This document shows, piece after piece, positions 1-9,248 of a stretch of DNA of 64,000 nucleotides; the stretch's first letter is position 1, and the number at the start of each line of letters is the position of its first letter. A program made the position numbers and the translations under genes. Source of the DNA: Prosopocoilus inquinatus (taxonomy: Eukaryota; Arthropoda; Insecta; Coleoptera; Lucanidae). Location: assembly GCA_036172665.1 (NCBI GenBank), contig CM069873.1, forward strand, positions 38,554,001 to 38,618,000, in the 5' to 3' direction. The notes beneath the pieces are model-generated. The model did not search any database and had not been told where the DNA came from. It saw only the letters and a list, made by a program, of their open reading frames with translations.

Positions 1-13
1 CTTAAAGCGTGGC

Positions 14-381
14 GTGATGGCGGTCAATAATGAGGAGTTGGTTCTACATCAACGAGGAGACGTGGCCGCTCGAGTAGTCCTCGCTGAAGACGTTTTATTA
101 CCCAGCAGGACTCAGGTTATCGTCGATGCAAAACTGGACGGTGTTTTTCAAGATGGGCAAGTCATTATGGTTGAACCTAATACTGATGATCAGAAGATTG
201 GAAGAGGAGTCTTCGTTGGGAAAATGTTGTTGACGGCGAAGAAGGAAGTACCTGTCCGCCTGATGAACGTCAATTGTTTCTCCGTCAATATCAAGAATGG
301 AACCATCTTGGGAAGCTGCACCATGGTGTCCTCCATCTCCCGCCAACTTGAAACAAACGTGCCAGAAGCGAAAGTCCCAAG
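14..381 (+). pseudogene. Gypsy-A pol segment between protease and RT (partial)
   Basis: About 122 codons of the linker between aspartic protease and reverse transcriptase in Ty3/Gypsy pol. It is beta-rich (for example VLLPSRTQVIVDAKL) and has no catalytic motif. Near 375-382 the sequence jumps straight into the RT thumb/connection, and the downstream frame differs. The expected finger and palm subdomains, including the YxDD motif, are absent, so I infer an internal deletion of roughly 700 bp. The true start lies outside the window; the first ATG here (17) is internal to pol. Confidence 0.7.
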
Positions 382-2320
382 TGTTCCAGCGGCTTCGCGG
401 AGCTGGACTAAAGCTTAGCCTCAAGAATTATCACCTGTTCCAGAAGGAAGTGAATTACCTAGGGCACATTGTTAATGGAAATGGAATCGCCGTGGACCTT
501 GTGAAGATTCAGGTGGTGAAAGACTGGCCAACTCCCAGAAATAAACACCAAATAAGGAGTTTCCTTGGCCTGTGCACTTACTATCGGCGCTACGTTCCTG
601 AATTTGTAGACATTGCTAAGCCGTTGACAAAACTCACTGAAGAAGGTCGTCCATTTGAATGGGACCAACAGTGTCAAATTGGCTTTGAACAACTAAAGCA
701 GTACTTGATTAGTGCTCCTATTCTGAATTATCCTCTCCCGGAAGGCAAGTTCGTCGTGGACACAGATGCTGGCAACGTTGGGATCGGTGGGGTACTCTCC
801 CAGATACAAGAGGGGCAAGAGAAGGTGATCGGCTACTTCAGTAAAGTCCTATCAAAGCCGGAACGAAACTATTGCGTCACAAGAAGGGAATTGCTAGCCG
901 TCGTAAAAACGATAGAACACTTCTACAAGTACTGGTACGGTAGACGCTTCCTGCTGAGGACCGACCATGCCGCTCAAAAATGACTTCTCCGTTTCAAGAA
1001 CCCAGAAGGGCAAGTTGCACGATGGATCGAACGACTTCAGGAGTACGATTTTGAAATTCAGCATCGGGCAGGAACTAGCCATCGAAATGCCGATGCTTTG
1101 TCGAGAAGACCCTGTGCCGAAGACTGTAAGCACTGTAGTCGTTTGGACGAGAAAGTAGCCACGACTGCGAGGACAGCCATTGTTGACGACAAATGGCAAG
1201 CCGAAGAACTGCGAAGAGACCAAGAGAACGATCCGGATTTGAAATTAGTGCTAGAATGGAAAAGCAGGGACGCGAGGCCTACCTGGGAAGAGGTAGCACC
1301 ATGTGCATCGTGCGTAAAATCATACTGGGCGCATTGGGACTCCATAGTGTTGGATCGTGGTCTTCTGAGACGAAGCATAGAGAATCAGGAAGGCATGGAA
1401 CAGAAGACACAGTTACTAATCCCCAACAATAGGGTGCCAGAAGTTCTGAGGGAACTTCACGACGTAACTTCGGGAGGGCATCTGGGAATTAAGAAGACTA
1501 TGGAGAAGGTGCGCGAAAGATTTTACTGGGTGAACTGCAAGGAAGACGTGAAGGATTGGTGCAGAAGGTATGCAGTCTGCGCAGCCAGTAACGGTCCCCA
1601 CAGGCGGGGTAAGGCCCCCATGAGACAGTACAACGTTGGAAGTCCTTTTGAGAGATTTGCCATCGATGTAGCCGGTCCGTTTCCAGAAACGAATGGTGGA
1701 AACAAGTACATCATCGTGGTAATGGACTACTTTAGCAAGTGGGTTGAAGCTTACGCCCTACCTAACCAAGAGGCAGTCACTATTGCGGAAGTCCTTGTCA
1801 GGGAATGGATCAGTCGGTATGGTGAACCTATGGGACTGCATTCAGACCAAGGAAGGAACTTTGAATCGGCCTTGTTCAAGAACGTGTGTACTCTGCTCGG
1901 CGTACGAAAAACTAGAACAACTGCACTCCACCCACAGTCGGACGGAATGGTGGAAAGGTTCAATAGAACCATCAACCGACATTTGTCCAAGGTCGTTTCC
2001 GATCATCAGAGGGACTGGGACACGTACATCCCCCTGTTTCTAATGGCATACCGCTCATCCTTTCATGAGACAACAGGGGAGACTCCCGCGAAAGTGGTAT
2101 TCGGGCGAGAGCCGAGACTGTCCTGCGACCTGAAGTTTGGTGTGAAGCCTGGCGAAGTCTCTGCCGACGAAGATTACGTGAACAAATTACGCAGGAAGAT
2201 GGATGACATCCACAACCAAGTGCGTCACAATATACAGACGGCCAGCGATCGGATGAAGGAGCACTATGACATCAACGCTCAACACGGGGGATACCAACCT
2301 GGAGCACTGGTCTGGCTTTA
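382..2320 (+). pseudogene. Gypsy-A RT thumb, RNase H and integrase
   Basis: One frame covers the RT thumb (FQKEVNYLGHIV, near 440-480; FLGLCTYYRRYVPEF, near 560-605), RNase H (VVDTDAG at 755; RRELLAVV near 885; RTDHAA at 958) and integrase. Integrase shows the zinc-binding His-His-Cys-Cys module (LHDVTSGGH ... WCRRYAVC, 1455-1580) and the D,D,E core: Asp in FAIDVAGPF (1665), Asp in LHSDQGRNF (1845), Glu in MVERFNRT (1955). A TGA at 981-983 replaces the Trp codon usual after RTDHAALK; the frame then stays open to the Copia insertion. The frame continues at 25384 with the GPY/F segment. The RT catalytic core is missing. Confidence 0.9.
2316..2320. repeat. Target-site duplication of the Copia insertion (CTTTA)
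   Basis: CTTTA here and at 25379-25383 flank the Copia LTR termini. 5-bp duplications are normal for Copia integrases. Removing one copy and the element rejoins Gypsy-A in frame. Confidence 0.9.
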
Positions 2321-2495
2321 TTTTGAGGTTTAATGGTACTGTGATTATAATTTAGAGAAGAAAAATGTGCTATTGTCAAAACGAAAGCTCTTTTATTTAT
2401 ATTATTTTTAATTATAACTACCTTTTATTTTATCATAACCTACTATCAATACGTAACTTTTGTAAATCTGAACAGTAAAACTGTCTAACACAACA
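2321..2495 (-). repeat. Copia 3' LTR
   Basis: 175 bp, near-identical to 25204-25378. On the minus strand it starts TGTTGTGTTAG and ends CCTCAAAA. The three visible differences from the other LTR are A/T, G/A and A/G changes in the first 60 bp of plus-strand sequence. Confidence 0.93.
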
Positions 2496-2508
2496 CTCCC
2501 ACCTTTAC
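2496..2508 (-). other. Copia polypurine tract
   Basis: On the minus strand GTAAAGGTGGGAG lies directly against the TG of the 3' LTR. That is the position and purine composition of the plus-strand priming tract of LTR retrotransposons. Confidence 0.8.
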
Positions 2509-2517
2509 TTTACAGAT

Positions 2518-3522
2518 TTACAGAAATGAAGTAATAGACAAAGCATTACAACTTGTTTTAAATTTTTCACGTGGAAGTGCTTTCGTTAGAAAGTCAGCCA
2601 ACTGTTCCTGTGATGAAACGTAAATTGTATTTAGTGTCCCATTTTCTAAACACTCGCGAATATAATGATATTTCACGTCTATGTGCTTAGTTAATTTATG
2701 AAACTCAACACTTTTTGCAAGTTTTATGGCACTTTGATTGTCCAACAGTAGTGGTGTAGGCTGTTCTAGAGGACCTGTTAATTCTTGAAGTAATGCTCTA
2801 AGCCACAAAATTTCTTGAGCTGCATTCGAAGCTGCGACATATTCTGCTTCCGTGGTAGACCGAGATACGCATTTTTGTAGTTGTGATGACCAAGTTATTG
2901 GACCATTAGCCATAGTACTTACATAACAAGATGTAGATTTGCGTGTATCTAAGTCTCCAGCGAAATCAGCATCAGAGTACATTTTTAGCTCGCTTTTGTC
3001 GCCGCTGTAAACAATTCCTACATCTTTAGTTCCTTGGAGATACCTAAATATTCTTTTCACAGCTAACCATTGTTCCCTACTTGGATTGCTCAAAAATCGA
3101 CTTGCTTTCCTCGCAGCAAACATGATGTCTGGACGAGAAATAATTGCTACGAACATCAGACTGCCTACTGCTTCACGATACGGTACCTCAGTTTTCATGT
3201 GTTCGTCAGTGTTTGAGGTTTTCTTGATTTCAAAATTTGTACCTGGATCAGCCGGTGTAGAATTCGGTTTGCATTCCTGCATATTAAATTTCTGCAATAT
3301 TTTGCTGATATAATTTTTCTGTGAAATAAATAATTTTCTCGCTTCTCTGTCTCTTTTAATTTCAAGTCCAATGTAACAATTCGGTTTATTGGTTTTAATT
3401 TCAAATCTGGAACCCACTTCTGTCAATATTGGGTCGATAATTTTTTTCTTCTTGCATATAATAAGTCCGTCATCAACATAAAGTGCAAGAAATACAACCT
3501 CATCTTGAATTTGAAAACACAT
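2518..3522 (-). pseudogene. Copia RT C-terminal half and RNase H
   Basis: Contains the RT catalytic YVDD (LALYVDDGLIICKKKK), the thumb, and the Copia RNase H with MYSDADFAGD, STTEAEYVAAS and TKHIDVKYHYIRE. About 330 codons end with the usual QLADFLTKALPREKF close to the 3' LTR. Its first codons overlap in another frame the end of the upstream RT segment near 3515-3520, where a frameshift splits the original pol frame. Confidence 0.93.
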
Positions 3523-3893
3523 TTATCTGCTTCAAGTTCCTTAAATTTGAAGATCCTCAGAAATTCAGTAAATTTCTTATTCCAGCACCTAGGAGATTGC
3601 TTTAGGCCATACAGACTTTTGCGTAATCTGCATACCAAATCTGAATTGTTGGTTTTAAATCCCTCTGGCTGTTTCATGTAGATTTCCTCTTCTACATCCC
3701 CATATAGGAAAGCAGTCTTGACATCAAACTGGCAAATTTCCATATCATTTACAGTAGCTAATGCTAAAAGTACTCGAATAGATTCGTATCTAACTACTGG
3801 CGAAAAAATTTCATGATAATCAATACCTTCTTTTTGCAGAAAACCTTTCGCACACAGTCGAGCTTTGTATCGATCTATTGATCCATCGACTTT
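3423..3893 (-). pseudogene. Copia RT N-terminal half
   Basis: After the TGA at 3894-3896 the integrase frame continues open with Copia RT sequence: RYKARLCAKGF, then CQFDVKTAFLYGDVEEEIY (palm Asp in FDVKTAFLYG, near 3730) and LVCRLRKSLYGLKQSPRCW. It runs out of frame near 3520, just before the YVDD segment of the next piece. Confidence 0.9.
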
Positions 3894-5363
3894 TCATTTG
3901 ATTCTGTATATCCACTTGCAATCAATGGATCTGCGATTATTTGGTAATTCTTCCAAATCCCATGTTTCATTAGCTTTCAAAGATTCTATTTCTTCTTTTA
4001 TGGCTTCATGCCATTTTTCAGCATCGTCACTTGACATTCCTTGAGCATATGTTTGTGGCTCTTCCCGAAGTACAGCTGAACAAGATAATTGTGTGTTTAT
4101 ACCATACCGAGATGGTGGTTGAAGAGTACTTCTGTTTCGTAGTTTTCGAACTTCAACCTGTGGTTCCTCTTCTCTTTCCACTTCTTCTATTTCATCTTCA
4201 TTTATATCTGCAACTTGCTCATTTATTCTTTCATCTAATTGCTCATCTTCTTTCTCAACTTCATTAAATACGGCATCTCTTGTGACTGTGACTCTTGACG
4301 TTTTTGGTTCTAAAACACGATAATTAGAACTGTCTCCATCATAGCCAACAAATATCATTTTCTTTGATTTGCTTTCAAATTTGGATCTGAACTGCTTTGG
4401 CGTATGTACATACACTTCAGAACCAAACCTTTTCAGATGATCAAGTCTAACAATTTTACCTGACCACAGTTCATATGGTATTTTCTTGTCTGACACACGA
4501 GGACAACGATTCAGAACGTAAATACAAGCATTGACAGCTTCTGCCCATAACATTGGTTCTAGTTTTGCTGAAATAATCATAGTTCGAGCACCTTCCACAA
4601 TGGTTCGATTTTCTCTTTCGATACTGCCATTCTGTTCTGCAGTGTACGGTGCGCTGTACTCGTGAATAATTCCATGTTGCTGAAAATATTGCTTGAAATG
4701 CTGATTGTCAAACTCAGTGCCGTTGTCACTTTTGACTTTCTTCAATTTATTCTCAGTTTGGTTTTCTATCTTCTTATGAAAGATAAGAAACTTTGAAAAT
4801 GCATCACTTTTATGTTTTATAAAGTAAGCAACCCTAAATGATGTACAATCATCTTTAAATAGAAGGAAATAATGAGCTCCACCGATTGACGGATGTGTCA
4901 TTTTGCCACATAAGTCCATATGTACAAACTCACCAGGTTTTAAAGCTCGTTGATGCATATTTCTTTGAAAAGGTAAACGATGTAACTTCCCAAACTGACA
5001 TGCCTCACAAAATAAGCCTTCTGCGGTTTTCATTTGTAGCCCTGGAATTAGTCCATCATCTGCCATTGACTTCATCATTCGAAAATTGACATGACCCAAT
5101 CTTTCATGCCATAATTTGACTGAAGTTTCTGTTGACACATTAGCTTCTGCATTTATTTCAGTTTTGAAAAGCATTCTGTAACACTGATTTTCTTGTTTAA
5201 TGCCAACAGCAAGCAGTTTATTGTTGTAAATTTCCATTTTGGTTTTATTAAATACAACTTTTAAATTCTTACTTGTAACTGCTCCCACTGAAAATAATTT
5301 TTTCTTCAGACCTGGTACATAGAAAACATTTTCCATTATTCTTGGCTCCCACTTGCCATTCAC
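3894..5363 (-). pseudogene. Copia GAG-pre-integrase and integrase
   Basis: About 489 codons. The zinc module reads LWHERLGHVNFR ... CEACQFGKLHR. The D,D,E triad is Asp in VHMDLCGKM, Asp in VKSDNGTEF and Glu in NGSIERENRT. An acidic linker (repeated Glu, near 4140-4270) and the start of the RT follow. The frame ends at a TGA where the family normally has Lys-Arg-Lys before VDGSIDRYKARL; the same frame then stays open, so this is a point nonsense change. Confidence 0.92.
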
Positions 5364-5393
5364 AACCTTCTACTTATACACATGAATCGTCTC

Positions 5394-5726
5394 CTATCTG
5401 GACCACGATGTCATTCTTATCAACTGGCTCAAACTTGGTAAACCAATCACGACGATATGTCTGTCACCAAGCCAATCATCCTGGTTGCTGTCTGTACTGA
5501 CATTTTTGTATTCCACACAAAATGCCTGTAGTTTCTTGTTTCCTTTGCTGGGAGGATTCTTATTTGCTAACTTTTTGCGACACTCTGATTTGTAGTGACC
5601 CTTCTTCCTACAGTAGTAACATTCAATGTTCTTCTTATTTTGCAATTTCCTTTTATTGTCGTTACTATGTATAGCATTTGAAGGCCATTGCTTGCTTGTA
5701 TTAAAAAGTTGCAAAAGCCATTGCAA
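5394..5726 (-). pseudogene. Copia gag zinc knuckle and protease remnant
   Basis: CYYCRKKGHYKSEC is the CCHC zinc knuckle of gag nucleocapsid. Downstream, DDWLGD leads to where the Copia protease should show Asp-Ser-Gly-Ala; instead the frame shifts (GDRHIVV). The alternative frame carries sequence typical of the region after the active site. A small deletion therefore removed the protease active site and shifted frame. The interval to 5363 is in yet other frames. Confidence 0.8.
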
Positions 5727-6261
5727 CCTCTTCGGACTGAGTTAAACGTTGTTCTTCTTTTAACAATCTTGAAGTTAAATTGTCATATGTCTGCTTACTC
5801 TCATCATATGAATACCAAGCTATCACGAATCCATTGTATTTCATTGGTAAACTTCCAGGAGCCTTAGCAATTTTGTCAACCTCACTCACTGGTTCACCAA
5901 CGTCGTTTAGTACTTGCGCTAATGAGTCTATTTTGCTAAGATGTTGTGCTATGTTCTCACTCTCCGTCATTTTACAATTGAAGAATTGTTGCTTTAGTTG
6001 AATCTTGTTAAGTGCTGATCTCTGTTCGTGAATAGTTTTCAATCGTTGCCACATTTCAGGAGCTGTATGACAACTAATGACTGTTTGAAGTTGTTCATAC
6101 TCCATACCTGACGAAATAAGTAGCATTACTCTAGCATTCAAATTATCCCACGCTGATTGACTTGCGTCTCCTGTAGCTGAACGTGGCTTAGTTCCGTTGA
6201 CGAGTTCCATCAATCCTGGTTCCGTCTTGAAAATTATCTCCATTTTATACTTTTTTCCCAT
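5701..6261 (-). pseudogene. Copia gag (capsid region)
   Basis: About 186 codons of Copia gag (UBN2-like): MEIIFKTEPGLMELVNG, AWDNLNARVMLLISSGM, AEMWQRLKTIHEQRS-type helices and LKQQFFNCKMTESENIAQHL. ATG codons at 6261 and 6243 could start it, but the usual first residues (FNGxNYxxWK) are scrambled by indels, so the N-terminus is degraded. The end is out of frame with the zinc-knuckle segment near 5720. The Polinton inserted about 60 bp upstream. Confidence 0.85.
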
Positions 6262-6314
6262 TGAACTTTTAAATTTGCAAATGCTTCACACTGTCCATCT
6301 TTCTTGATTCTTTC

Positions 6315-6320
6315 AATACT
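6315..6320. repeat. Target-site duplication of the Polinton (AATACT)
   Basis: AATACT here and at 25084-25089 flank the Polinton termini exactly. 6-bp duplications are the Polinton hallmark. Confidence 0.92.
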
Positions 6321-6433
6321 AGTAGTAGGAATAGGCCGATTCTGGAACCTCCTCCGACCTTGACCAATAAAATTCAAGGTCAAGGTCGGAGGAGGTTCCA
6401 GAATCGGCCTATTCCTGACGTGACCTCACCATG
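6321..6433 (+). repeat. Polinton left terminal inverted repeat with internal hairpin
   Basis: About 113 bp matching 24971-25083 inverted with one visible mismatch (T/C at the GACC[T/C]CACC position). Within it 6327-6365 and 6378-6416 are perfect 39-bp inverted arms around the 12-nt loop AATAAAATTCAA, so each terminus can form a long hairpin. Confidence 0.93.
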
Positions 6434-6800
6434 ACCTTAAACTTCAAGGCCATGACCTTAAGGTGACCTCGATCAAGGTCAAGATTAGAGGAGGTTCCAG
6501 AATCGACCTGTTCCTAACGTAACCGAGAGGTAACTTTGAAATGATCTTGAGGGTTCAAGGTTAAGATCGGAGGAGGTTCTAAAATTTGCTTTGTGCCGAT
6601 GTAACTACAAGGTTAAGGATCAAGTCAGAGGAGGTTGCAAAATCTCAATGTCATTGACGTGACCTCATCATTACCTCTAAAAGCGAGGTCAGAGGAGGGT
6701 TCCAAAAATTATCTATCCTTGACGTAACCTTAACTTGACGGAGGATCCAAAAACGGTTTATCTTCAATACGACCGTAAGGTTGGAGGAGGTAGGGACCCC
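6417..6800. repeat. Degenerate subterminal repeats of the Polinton left end
   Basis: Successive decayed copies of a unit built on GGAGGAGGTTCCAGAATC plus a CCTGACGTGACCTC-like stretch, spaced roughly 60-110 bp (for example near 6488, 6570, 6629, 6696, 6735, 6784). The core is the same as the inner TIR arm. No gene is visible. Confidence 0.75.
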
Positions 6801-6815
6801 CACCTAAAATCTTGT

Positions 6816-6850
6816 TATATAAGGTTCTTCATTTGGGAATAGATTCAGTT
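6816..6850 (+). promoter_or_regulatory. TATA box plus initiator for the first Polinton gene
   Basis: TATATAA at 6816-6822 and the arthropod initiator match TCAGTT at 6845-6850 are 31 nt apart (TATA start to A+1 at 6847), the standard Pol II spacing. Transcription would enter the exon that ends at 6905. Confidence 0.65.
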
Positions 6851-6967
6851 GTTACAGAACTGTGAGTTGTGTTGTTAAGTTAATCACCTACCTACATACA
6901 TAAAAGTAAGTTTAAATCATCTTATTGTAATAATTTATAATTTGTATATTTTTATTGTATTTAACAG

Positions 6968-7821
6968 TGACATCTAAACAAGTGGATTTTTTCCTGAAGC
7001 AAAAGAGAAAGCACGTGAACGATCCTTTTGATGACGTACAGAAGAAAAGACTTCTGACTGAAAACGTTGACAAACCAAAAGAAGAAAAGCCGGATGAGCA
7101 CGGTTTGAATATGCCCTCAGTTCGAAACGAGTTTCAATTTGAAATACTCTCCCAGCCTTACTTCACAGATGAAGATTTTCGTCAATGTGATACTAATGAG
7201 ACAGCACCTTCCGAGATTTCAGAAGCAAGAGAGGTGACTGACGTAGATCAGTTGCCACTTTTCGCTCAAAGTGTATATTTTCTAAATAAGAGCCGTACGA
7301 AGTGGATTTGTGTCGGACTGTGTACCGAAACATTTTTTGATCCGATAATACGTATTATGGGTTCCAAAAGGCAGAGCATATCGTTTTTAGAAGAGGAATG
7401 GAAAGAATTTTGTTCTTATAACTACACTTTGAAGTCGTATTTTACTAAGAAAACTATTTATCCGGTAATGAAAATCAGCTCAGTAAAGGCGTCTTTCGAA
7501 CGCATCGAAGGAACGAAAATACTGAAATTAGAAAGAGGAGTGGAGACATTATATATATCTTATAAAGGTCTATTGGAACTCTGGAAATTGTGTGATATTA
7601 TATTATATCGTTTAGAAGTTTTGAAACAATTGAACTATAAATCATTCTACAGCAACATGATTCCATGCTTGAGTGTTATGGAAAGTGATATGAAGACAAA
7701 TGTTAAATCATTTCTCAATAATGAAATATCTGAGAAAGGAGCAATTACAAATGAATTAATGATGTTTGGAATTAGTAAATTAATTTTTGATATAAGTATG
7801 CATAAAGCTGTTAATATGTAA
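6968..7821 (+). CDS. Hypothetical Polinton protein, first gene
   Basis: About 285 residues with no family I recognise. The N-terminus is lysine-rich and polar (QVDFFLKQKRKHV); the middle alternates beta-like and charged stretches (TKWICVGLCTETFFDPIIRIM) and the end is helical. There is no signal peptide. The frame lacks an ATG at a sensible place. An intron 6906-6967 (donor GTAAGT, acceptor TTTAACAG, 62 nt) would join A at 6905 to TG at 6968-6969 and so create the start codon at the splice junction. A TATA/initiator pair lies 60 bp upstream of the donor. AATAAA-type signals follow near 7876. The frame is intact. Confidence 0.7.
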
Positions 7822-7959
7822 ATGTTATGTGATTTAATATGTATATATTTCTAGATATGACACTGTCAGTTATAAATAAAATTTTCTAAGAACACTGTTT
7901 GATCCTTTATTTAATAAACTAACGATACTTAACCAAAAAATTAAGAGAAATTTTTACGC

Positions 7960-7968
7960 TATATAAAG
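7960..7968 (+). promoter_or_regulatory. TATA box upstream of the PLA2-domain gene
   Basis: TATATAAAG lies 74 bp before the ATG at 8034, in a gene-free gap. No convincing initiator is visible about 30 nt downstream. Confidence 0.45.
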
Positions 7969-8033
7969 ATAAGCAGTGAGTATTGAAGTAGTACACATGT
8001 AACATCGTTGACTGTTAGAAAGAAAAGCCATAA

Positions 8034-8855
8034 ATGCGACGTCGTGTCAAAACAGATTACACTGCGAGAAGCACCTTAAAACGAAAAGGTCGTGGTTTAC
8101 TTAATACGTTAATTAATAAACTACCAGTAGAGTTACACTTACCAGGTTACAATTACTGCGGTCCGGGCACAAAATTAGACGTTCGACTTAAAAGAGGAGA
8201 CAGAGGTGTGAATGCGTTGGATGAGGCGTGCAAGCAACACGATATTGCATATTCTGTAAGTAACGATTTAGAAAAACGTCACGAAGCAGATAAAAAATTG
8301 TATCAAGCGGCAGTGAAAAGAGTGAAGAGTACAGAAGCGGGATTTGGTGAAAAAGCATCTGCGTTATCTGTAGCCGCCTTAATGAAAGCTAAGACAAAGC
8401 TTGGAATGGGAAACGGAGTGAAGAGAAAGCGTAGTAAAAGGAAGAAGCGTGGTGGTAAATTATCATTTCGACAAGCTGTTAGGAAAGCACAACATGCAAT
8501 TTCACGTAATGGTAACAAGAGTCTGTTAGAAAATGTGAAATTGGCGCAGGCTGTTTTAAAGAAGGACCACAAGAAAATAAGACCTCCACGTCAAAGAGTG
8601 ATACCAATTCCTAAGAGAGGAGGGTTTTTACCTTTAATTCCATTATTTGCGGCTTTGGGCGCAATAGGATCGCTCGGCGGCGGTGCAGCTGCAATTGCTA
8701 AGGCGGTAAATGATGCAAAAGCTGCGAAAGAGCAACTGAAAGAGGCAGAGCGACATAATCGCGTTATGGAAACAAAAGCAGTGGGAAGCGGATTCTATAT
8801 AAAACCTTACAAAACAGGGTGTGGGTTATATTTACGATCCAATCCAAAAAACTGA
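8034..8855 (+). CDS. PLA2-domain virion-type protein
   Basis: 273 residues. Residues ~33-105 form a parvovirus-VP1-type phospholipase A2 domain: calcium loop NYCGPGT and the catalytic His-Asp in DEACKQHDIAY. In parvoviruses this domain acts during cell entry, and related domains occur in Polinton/adintovirus-like elements. A strongly basic segment (KRKRSKRKKRGGK, near 140) follows, then a Gly/Ala-rich hydrophobic stretch (FLPLIPLFAALGAIGSLGGG, near 200) and a C-terminal GSGFYIKPYKTGCGLYL, resembling minor core/capsid proteins. The zero frame stops at TGA 8853-8855, directly after A_AAA_AAC, with the protease frame in -1. The ATG at 8034 is the first in frame. Confidence 0.85.
   Translation: MRRRVKTDYTARSTLKRKGRGLLNTLINKLPVELHLPGYNYCGPGTKLDVRLKRGDRGVNALDEACKQHDIAYSVSNDLEKRHEADKKLYQAAVKRVKSTEAGFGEKASALSVAALMKAKTKLGMGNGVKRKRSKRKKRGGKLSFRQAVRKAQHAISRNGNKSLLENVKLAQAVLKKDHKKIRPPRQRVIPIPKRGGFLPLIPLFAALGAIGSLGGGAAAIAKAVNDAKAAKEQLKEAERHNRVMETKAVGSGFYIKPYKTGCGLYLRSNPKN
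8846..8852 (+). promoter_or_regulatory. Candidate -1 frameshift slippery site A_AAA_AAC
   Basis: In the PLA2-protein frame the codons read CCA AAA AAC TGA, exactly the canonical X_XXY_YYZ heptamer with the stop as next codon. Slipping -1 enters the protease frame, which has no ATG before its conserved N-terminal region. I cannot test for a downstream pseudoknot by eye. The alternative is a decayed single-nucleotide indel in a once-continuous frame. Confidence 0.55.
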
Positions 8856-9226
8856 AATATTTGCCTCGGCGACCGTTGACTAACATTGACATACTGAAAT
8901 ATGCTAAAATATGGAAATTACCTTTCTTTCGAGGTGTGTTTATGAGAGATACTTTACCTAAAAAGATATGGAAGCATGAAAGTGGAGTAGTGAATTTAGA
9001 TAGCGATTCTGGTGAAGGAACGCATTGGGTAGCATATTATAAGAGAGGAGGAATCGTAAAATATTTTGACAGCTATGGAGATCTACGACTTCCAGTTTAA
9101 CTAGAGAAATATCTTTTCTCGAACGGATTGGGAGTTATTAACTATAATTATGAAAGGTATCAGAAACAAAATACACAAAATTGTGGACACTTATGTCTAC
9201 AGTTTTTAAAGTCCTTTACAAGTTAA
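8853..9226 (+). pseudogene. PRO: Adenain-like cysteine protease (Polinton PRO)
   Basis: The -1 frame after the PLA2 protein encodes LPRRPLTNIDILKYAK, LPFFRGVFMRD and GTHWVAYYKRG (catalytic His), then YFDSYGD (acidic member). A TAA at 9098-9100 interrupts the frame. The same frame then continues to 9226 with the glutamine and catalytic cysteine region (QNTQNCGHLCLQF). The nonsense codon therefore separates the His/Asp from the Gln/Cys and should abolish activity. The enzyme normally matures virion proteins. The first ATG in frame lies inside the conserved part (FMRD), so this frame has no start of its own and depends on the upstream gene. Confidence 0.88.
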
Positions 9227-9248
9227 GTAAGAATGTAGTACTTGAAAA

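Larger units (their letters stand above)
1..2320 (+). mobile_element. Ty3/Gypsy retrotransposon Gypsy-A, left part
   Basis: Pol sequence of a Ty3/Gypsy LTR retrotransposon running off the left window edge, so its 5' LTR, gag, protease and N-terminal RT are not visible. The reading frame Gly-Ala-Leu-Val-Trp-Leu-Tyr at 2301-2321 stops at the Copia insertion and resumes without frame change at 25384. The 5-bp CTTTA is present on both sides (2316-2320 and 25379-25383). The element had lost its RT core by an internal deletion and carries one nonsense codon, so this copy is inactive. Confidence 0.93.
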
